64,000 bases of DNA, taken from positions 31,218,689 to 31,282,688 of the forward strand of contig NC_135017.1 in the NCBI RefSeq assembly GCF_051020955.1, given 5' to 3'. Within the stretch, counting starts at the first letter, position 1. Every line of letters begins with the position of its first letter. The stretch comes from Megalopta genalis (taxonomy: Eukaryota; Arthropoda; Insecta; Hymenoptera; Halictidae). The position numbers and the translations under genes were made by a program. The notes beneath the pieces are model-generated. The model did not search any database, was not told the origin of the DNA, and worked only from the letters and a program-made list of their open reading frames with translations. Positions 58,460 through 64,000 of this stretch are shown here, piece after piece.

Positions 58460-58620
58460 AAATCGGTGTCGGTGAAATAATTGTCGGAAATCAAAACGTG
58501 TCGGTGATATGATTGTCAATGAATAGAATATTGTCGGCGAAATGCGGTGTCGATGAAATCGTGTCGGTGAAATGATTGTCGATAAAATAATTGTTGATAA
58601 AATAATTGTCGGTGATTTCA
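58460..58620. repeat. GTCGGTGAAATGATT-type degenerate tandem repeat, copy 2
   Basis: Order of words matches 27550-27705 (AACGTGTCGGTGATATGATT, then AATGAATA, then GTCGGCGAAATGC, then GTGTCGATGA). Confidence 0.65.
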
Positions 58621-59260
58621 ACGGATCCCGTATTTCAGTTTATTTTACTTGTGCATTACAAATCGATATACATATACAGTAAATGCAAAAAGTCCACAGT
58701 TTCCTCAAGATATTGTAATTTTATTTACACGCTACTCCACAAAATTAAAGGTTTGCAAAATTGCTCATATTTAAATTTCTCCGTGACTTCAGGTACAAAG
58801 ATTTAAAAATATTCGGGCTCTACTTGTTTTAAAGGGCGAAGTCTTTACTTTGACACCCTTGACCTCGGTTTCATCAAAGACCTCTTTTCATTGTAAAGCG
58901 GAGTGAGAAACTGAAGTTGCTTTCCTGCATTTAAAATTTGTTAAATTTAAACGATTTCACCGAGTTTAAAAACTGTTTTTCCATATTTATTTTGATGTTA
59001 CCCTATAAAGCGAAGTCTTCTCTTTACAGTGATTTTTCAAAAATTGAATAATCATTTTGAAGTTATCGAATTAAAAAAGTTTTGCAAATTCCTAACGATT
59101 GTTTGAATTTGTATTTCAAAAGAACGAAAACAACCACAAGATTTTCACTCTGTTTTATAACAAGATAGGGTCTCTGAGAAAACTAATTGTAAGTTCAAAG
59201 ACGTGAACTAAGACAGTCTACCGTTTATAATAAGCCCAGGTAGAATATTTTAAGACTTTT
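58621..59260. other. unassigned stretch
   Basis: AT-rich with GCGAAGTCTTTACTTTG (58838) and GCGAAGTCTTCTCTTTAC (59009) as a diverged direct repeat. No frame recognised. Confidence 0.4.
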
Positions 59261-59264
59261 TTAA

Positions 59265-59896
59265 CCTTTTAGGCACACGATGCGCCACTATAGTGGCTTC
59301 CGCGGATGTCATCTTTTAGAACGACACGTCACTATAGTGGCTTGCTCTAGTAGCTCACTCGCTTATCGTTTGAATCAAATAATCGTCTTCATATGCATTT
59401 TTTCACACTTCTTTCGTCTTCACATCGATTTACAACAGCCTACAGGGTGTCCCAAAAATGTCTCGCAATCCGGAAATGGCGGGTTTCTCGGATCATTTGA
59501 AGCAACTTCTTCCTTTACAAAAATTTTCTCCGAGTCACCGTTAACGAGTTATTAACGAAAAACAGTGACCAATAAGAATCGAGTACGGCTGACGCGAGAC
59601 GGCCCAGCCAACCAGCGCACGAAGCCCAGTTCCGCTCATTGGCTCGATCGCCTCGCGCCAGCTGAGCTCGCCTTTCATTGGTCACTGTTTTTCGTTAATA
59701 ACTCGTTAACGGTGCCTCGGAGAAAATTTTTGTAAAGGAAAAAGTTACTTCAAATGACCTGAGGAACCCGCCACTTTCGGATTGCGAGATATTTTTGGGA
59801 CACCCTGTATATACAGTATCAGACTCCGTACAGTACACATCAGACTCTGCCGTCCAGAGAAATAGCCTCGCGCAGAATTCAGCCGTACCTAAAAGG
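59265..59896. mobile_element. piggyBac-like TTAA element with nested palindrome
   Basis: TTAA at 59261-59264 and 59897-59900; inverted ends CCTTTTAGGCACACG and, inverted, CCTTTTAGGTACGGC. Near the left end GCCACTATAGTGGC and a CACTATAGTGGC copy are 46 bp apart. A complete ACAGGGTGTCCC MITE fills the middle. Confidence 0.85.
59442..59809. mobile_element. ACAGGGTGTCCCAAAAATGT palindromic MITE, copy 2
   Basis: Full 368-bp palindrome, same length as 38792-39159 and in the opposite orientation by its core (GACGCGAGACGGCCCAGCC here). TA precedes the left end. Confidence 0.88.
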
Positions 59897-60177
59897 TTAA
59901 TGGTCGACAATTTTTCGGGGATAATTTAGTGTTCCCTTAATTTTGTGGAGGAATTGTATTATATTTATGATATGGAAAATATTGCTTATAGTTAGACCAG
60001 CAGATCTTTATGAAAATAATATTTGTTTAGAATATAGGTTAATTGATGGAACTTGGAGTGATATTTGTTTTGTCATTACAAGATTCTAAGAATATAGTTT
60101 TTATTTTGCATATTGCATACATTTTATATATTACATATTTTTTGAAATATTTTACATACAATATTATATAAACAAAG

Positions 60178-60425
60178 TGATCCACTTAAATTGATTCAGG
60201 CAAATATCTTGCAAACCGTAAATGATACTAAAAAATGTTTAAAATAAAATCTTAATGGTTTCAGGGGGTACATAATCTGATATTAGTATAACTTTTCTAG
60301 GCGTATGCGTAAAGAAGACACAAAGATCAATTTCATTTTTCTTTTAAATGGAATCACATAGCGTTTGTTGCATTAATCGATGCAGCTCGTTATTTACAAT
60401 ACAAGTGCACTAACAATGATGTATA
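60178..60425. repeat. half-copy of ACAGGGTGACCC element
   Basis: AAGTGATCCACTTAAATTGA ... GATGCAGCTCGTTATTTACA matches the left arm of 61664-62840, diverged. Confidence 0.6.
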
Positions 60426-60660
60426 GAAATGGAAGGGGGACACGTGGAAAATCTTCTGTAAATATCGAAAAGTCAGTAGCAATGAGATTTTGGAACAATA
60501 TCCCAGATAAAACATTGAAACGTTGTTTTAACGTCTGAAATAAGACGTCTTAAAGATGTCCATTTTAGGGCGTAAGATGTTCCGACCTAAAATGGATGTA
60601 AAATGTACGTCTTTAAGACGTACATTGCTTATTGGATACAGTTGTTGAAAAATATAAAAA
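60419..60660. other. shared 45-bp segment and small palindromes
   Basis: TGTATAGAAATGGAAGGGGG and GGAAAATCTTCTGTAAAT repeat the loop of 56857-57247. At 60535-60632 ACGTCTTAAAG and CATTTTAGG words form an inverted repeat with AGACGTCTT / ACGTCTTTAAGACGT cores. Confidence 0.5.
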
Positions 60661-61424
60661 AATATAAAAAATAAAAACACCTGAATTTTCATATTTGCAA
60701 TGATCCATATCTACGGATTAGAAAAAAATGGTTTCCACTCTCAAAGTCGATGATTTTGACCCTTAGTCGCTTGATGAATGTTCTGAAAAAGTAATTTGCT
60801 TAAATAATAATTAAAAAATAAAATTTGTATTCAGTTTTTCCTATTATTTGTGTATCCATTTTAAATTATTTTACCTCCACACATTCTTCATAATTTAAGA
60901 TCTAAGAGACAATGTAGTATGGTATGAATTATGTTGTTAGTTAAATTAGAAGGAAAGAAGTCTACGAGAAACGATGGACTTATCTAAGACAGTTGATTCT
61001 TCGCTTTGTAAAAAGATTGCAAGTGAGTTATAGTACCTCGCCAGAAGCGTAACTATTTCTATCAATATTTGTCTTGTAGGTTTATAACTCTTTCAACGAT
61101 CAGAGTGTTTCGATTTAAACCCTGCAAATTGTTAAACCGAAGTAAAAGTGAGTTCTCTATTCGTTTTGTCTGTTTCTTTGCTCCCCGACAGAAGTTTTAA
61201 TGCCGCCCCTGTCCTCGGCACACCGCGAACTGTTTTACTTCAGAACAGTAATTAAAACCACAGTGCCGTAGCTTTCCTTGCCTACAGGAGAGTGGGTTAT
61301 AATCTACAGGTTGACACTGATTATCTATGTATATGAGCCTGCTAGTACCTCGTATATATGGGAAAGCTAACACAAATACAACACTTTCTGCTTTGAAAAC
61401 GGAAAATGACAATGCTTATTTTCC
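60661..61424. other. unassigned stretch
   Basis: No exon or element end recognised. Confidence 0.4.
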
Positions 61425-61428
61425 TTAA

Positions 61429-61534
61429 CACTCGACTGCTGCCGATGCAAGGCTGAGTTACTTTTGATCTTTCTTTTGTGTAATGATAAACATATAACTT
61501 GCTTTTAGAGTATCGTATTTCTGCACTGCAAGAG
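61429..61534. mobile_element. small TTAA element
   Basis: TTAA at 61425-61428 and 61535-61538 with weakly inverted ends CACTCGACTGC and, inverted, CTCTTGCAGTGC. Short length makes this tentative. Confidence 0.4.
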
Positions 61535-61663
61535 TTAAATTATTCCACACTGGAATCTAAAGTACGTTACTCGTTTTTAGCGACGTTACAAAATTTTGTC
61601 GAACATGTCATAAATGTTTTGAAGAGACAAATATTCTGATAAAAAGCTTTTCTTTCGGATTAT

Positions 61664-62840
61664 ACAGGGTGACCCATTTAAATTGATCCAGTCAAACATT
61701 TTCGAAACCGTCGACGATACTAAAAATAAAATTTCAAACGAAATTTGAATGGTTTTAGAGTTTAGTATTTCATTTTTTTACGTGGAATCATATATTTTTT
61801 ATTAGACTAGTCGATTCAGCTCGTCACTCTCTGTATAAAAATGCTAAGGCATTTATTGCGAAAAATCATTGGTTTAAAAGATATTTGAGTTTTAATATCT
61901 TTTAGAGTCCGAGTAAATCTTTGCATTCAGGCTGAAGGTTGTATTTTTGAACAGCAACTTTAGATAAGCGACTGCTAAAACTATGCATTACTAAAATTAA
62001 GATATCTTCTAAAACAATGATTGTTTAGAATTCGAAGGCAACAGGATTTATGGTGCAAACGTGACTTCGTAGCTGTTTTTTAAGCTCAAAAAGTCCTTCT
62101 CGGCAATTATGGTTAGTTTCGCATTTGGCACTATAAACAGGAAGAAACTCGAAATCGGATCCTTGGACTTTCTCCTAGCCCCTTGACTCTTTGGAACGTG
62201 AAGTGCACATGCGAACCTCAGGACAGACCAGCGGAATTAGGAAAAACACGAGGCCCCGAACTTTCGGTTTTTTAACAACCTAATGGGCAGTTTTTCCAAC
62301 AAAATCCGTATTGGCTGGTGGGTGTTTCTATCGTGCTGAAACTCCAAGGTGTAGGGACAGAACTTCATCAGAAGCAAAACGAAACTAAACGAATCTCCCT
62401 CGCAGAGATCGGGTGTAGAACAAAGCACTTGACGGCCACTGTTGACAGCCATCTTTCGAAGCTCTTGCCGGCCACTGTCGACGGCTACCTTTCAAAGCTC
62501 TTGCAGGCCATCGTTGATGGCCACTTTCAACACACGATCGTGTTTTTGAACCAGCAAAATAACGCGACGCTCGAAACAATGATATTTTGCAATAAATGTC
62601 GTAGTATTTTTATGAAGAGACCGAAAAGCTGAATCGACTAGTATAATAAAAAATATATAATTCCATTAAAAAGAATAAAGTTGTACTTCATACGTCCTCG
62701 ACGCGTTCACCTAGAAAAAATATTATTAATATCAGATTACGTGTCTCTCAAAACTATTGAAATTTCGTTTGAATTATTTTTTAGATTTATCGACGGTTTC
62801 GAAGATATTTGACTAGATCGGTTTAAATGGGTCACTCTGT
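61664..62840. mobile_element. ACAGGGTGACCCATTTAAAT element, 1.18 kb
   Basis: Inverted ends ACAGGGTGACCCATTTAAAT and, inverted, ACAGAGTGACCCATTTAAAC, with arms of about 110 bp (GTCAAA...GAAACCGTCGA). An inner left part (61855-61925) is inverted at 61960-62030. The interior holds a 36-bp tandem repeat. Half-copies are at 38680 and 60178. Confidence 0.75.
62434..62541 (+). repeat. 36-bp tandem repeat, three units, in an open frame
   Basis: Units begin GGCCACTGTTGACAGCC (62434), GGCCACTGTCGACGGC (62470) and GGCCATCGTTGATGGCC (62506). In the + frame that is open to 62632 they give ATVDSHLSKLLP, ATVDGYLSKLLQ and AIVDGHFQHTIV. The frame has no ATG at its start and no known domain, so coding is unproven. 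Confidence 0.7.
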
Positions 62841-62866
62841 ATATTTTCTAAATACTTTTACTAGTA

Positions 62867-62960
62867 CAGTGGAATCTCGATATTTCGAACTTCAATGAAA
62901 TAAATCTTCGAGTTTCAGTTTATCGTGGACTTGGCGTAACGGAAGTTCGACAAACGAAAA
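62867..62960 (+). mobile_element. pogo/Tigger-like left end
   Basis: TA|CAGTGGAATCTCGATATTTC resembles the CAGTGGAACCTCGATWAT ends of Tigger/pogo elements. No transposase or right end found. Confidence 0.5.
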
Positions 62961-64000
62961 TTCGACTAATTTTACGACTTGAGAAAGCGTAAAGTAGGGT
63001 TCTGCAGAATTTCATTCGAACGATGGATAAGAGATAAAGATTCGTATAATTAATCGATTTGTGTAAAAATGATTACTTTTAAGAATTAAGTTTTCTTCAA
63101 ATGTTGCATCGGTGTGTCACGCATATATGCTTCCCTAGCCATTGTGCATGTTGCTCGATGTCGGACATTACGCATCGGTCGATTAGATTGATATCGGAAC
63201 TATTGTGACCACGGTATTAGTAGCAGAAATTGAACTGATTCTGAATATATTCGCATAACTATCTTCTTATAAAATTACGTAAAAATAAAAACCGTCATCA
63301 ATTATTCGCATTATTATTCGAATAATTTTAGAATCTCTATTCTAGGAATTATAAAAAGTAAAGAACTATTGGAATAAATTTATAAGAATAGAGAGTAATT
63401 TATGACAAATAATGAGCAATTGTTATTCGAATAAAATATTCGGTCGAAGAGAATTCATTTGGAATCTGTTGTAAAAAAAGCTAAAACTCAGAGAAATAAA
63501 AGTGATGATCACAGATCTGTTGATTCTCTTGAACTGATTCACTGATGTGGTAGAGGTGAATTTCGATTTGTAAATACTAGAGTTCCTCTGAATTCAAGTT
63601 ATGCAGGTAAGATAGATAATTTAACACACGATAAATGGCTAGAGTTGAAGAATTTTTGTATCGAGTTGTAGAGGTTTTTAATTTTTACAGCTAGGGGGGA
63701 GGGGGAGTAGATAAAAAAAATTTCAATTTATACAAATTTTCGTGTCATCGAAGTACAATTATGTAATTTTATTTCTTTAAACATCAACACTGATCTCACA
63801 TTTAATGGGTTGATAATTTAACAAATTATCCAACATATTACTTTCACGTAAAAATATTAAAATTATATATGCAGAAATACTATAAAATAAGAAATACAAT
63901 ATTGAAGAGCATGAATTAATTAAATGAGGATAAAATTATTAATCTGATATATATGGAAGAGTAATTTAATAATAAATAAAGAAGATGAAGCGTTAAGTGC
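62961..64000. other. AT-rich stretch with no recognised feature
   Basis: Repeated ATTATTCGAATAA words near 63300-63440 and a G-rich run at 63694-63708; no exon of TAT seen. Confidence 0.4.

Noticed and set aside
59442..59809. Long interspersed exon-like GC-rich core of the MITE
   Set aside because: It is a full-length palindrome also present at 38792, so repeat, not gene.
62385..62579. - strand frame over the 36-bp repeat
   Set aside because: Antisense shadow of the tandem repeat; no recognisable domain.
55201..64000. Search for the next TAT exons (NPSNPCG and catalytic-lysine blocks)
   Set aside because: No matching frame was found by eye, so none is reported.

Overview
This is AT-rich eukaryotic nuclear DNA. 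Spliced exons, long introns, microsatellites and dense DNA-transposon debris all point to an insect. The mariner ends (TTGGGTTGGCAACTAAGTAATTGC, mellifera-subfamily type), the TTAA-flanked piggyBac-like elements and the many palindromic elements beginning ACAGGG suggest Hymenoptera, perhaps an ant; that placement is inference. No bacterial operon, CRISPR array, rRNA or intact tRNA gene was seen.

Two host genes are recognisable. (1) Three internal exons of a tyrosine aminotransferase (TAT) lie on the + strand at 37746-37850, 40030-40097 and 55042-55200. Their phases join cleanly across introns of 2.2 and 14.9 kb. The 5' exons and the exons with the PLP lysine were not found in the window. (2) A compact three-exon C-type lectin-like gene lies on the - strand at 36939-36094, about 0.8 kb upstream of the first visible TAT exon, so possibly inside a TAT intron. 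Its second intron holds a hAT-type MITE whose 8-bp target duplication copies the splice donor itself, and its C-terminal reading frame looks damaged.

The rest is repeats. 1-12.9 kb: nested inverted repeats, a TTAA element with a palindrome inside, a mariner interrupted by a foldback element, hAT and Tc1 remnants. 13-20.7 kb: foldback and CAGTAAATTC palindromes, a non-LTR (RNase H) remnant, an element of unknown family, and a 1-kb palindrome. 21-30 kb: a jockey-like RT remnant, mariner deletion derivatives and TTAA elements. 31-36 kb: more foldbacks, a mellifera-type mariner deletion derivative and piggyBac ends. 37-55 kb (TAT introns): several palindromic MITEs, a Tc1 inverted duplication at 42196-43873, a second mellifera-type derivative inside another palindrome. 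55-64 kb: Tc1 remnant, more palindromes, TTAA elements and a pogo/Tigger-like end.

The theme of the window is that many unrelated element families occur as full-length palindromes with arms of 80-700 bp, repeatedly nested in one another. A half-decayed Tc1 transposon at 42.2-43.9 kb shows how such a palindrome can arise from a coding transposon. All boundaries were read by eye; most MITE coordinates are good to a few bases where target duplications are named and to tens of bases otherwise.
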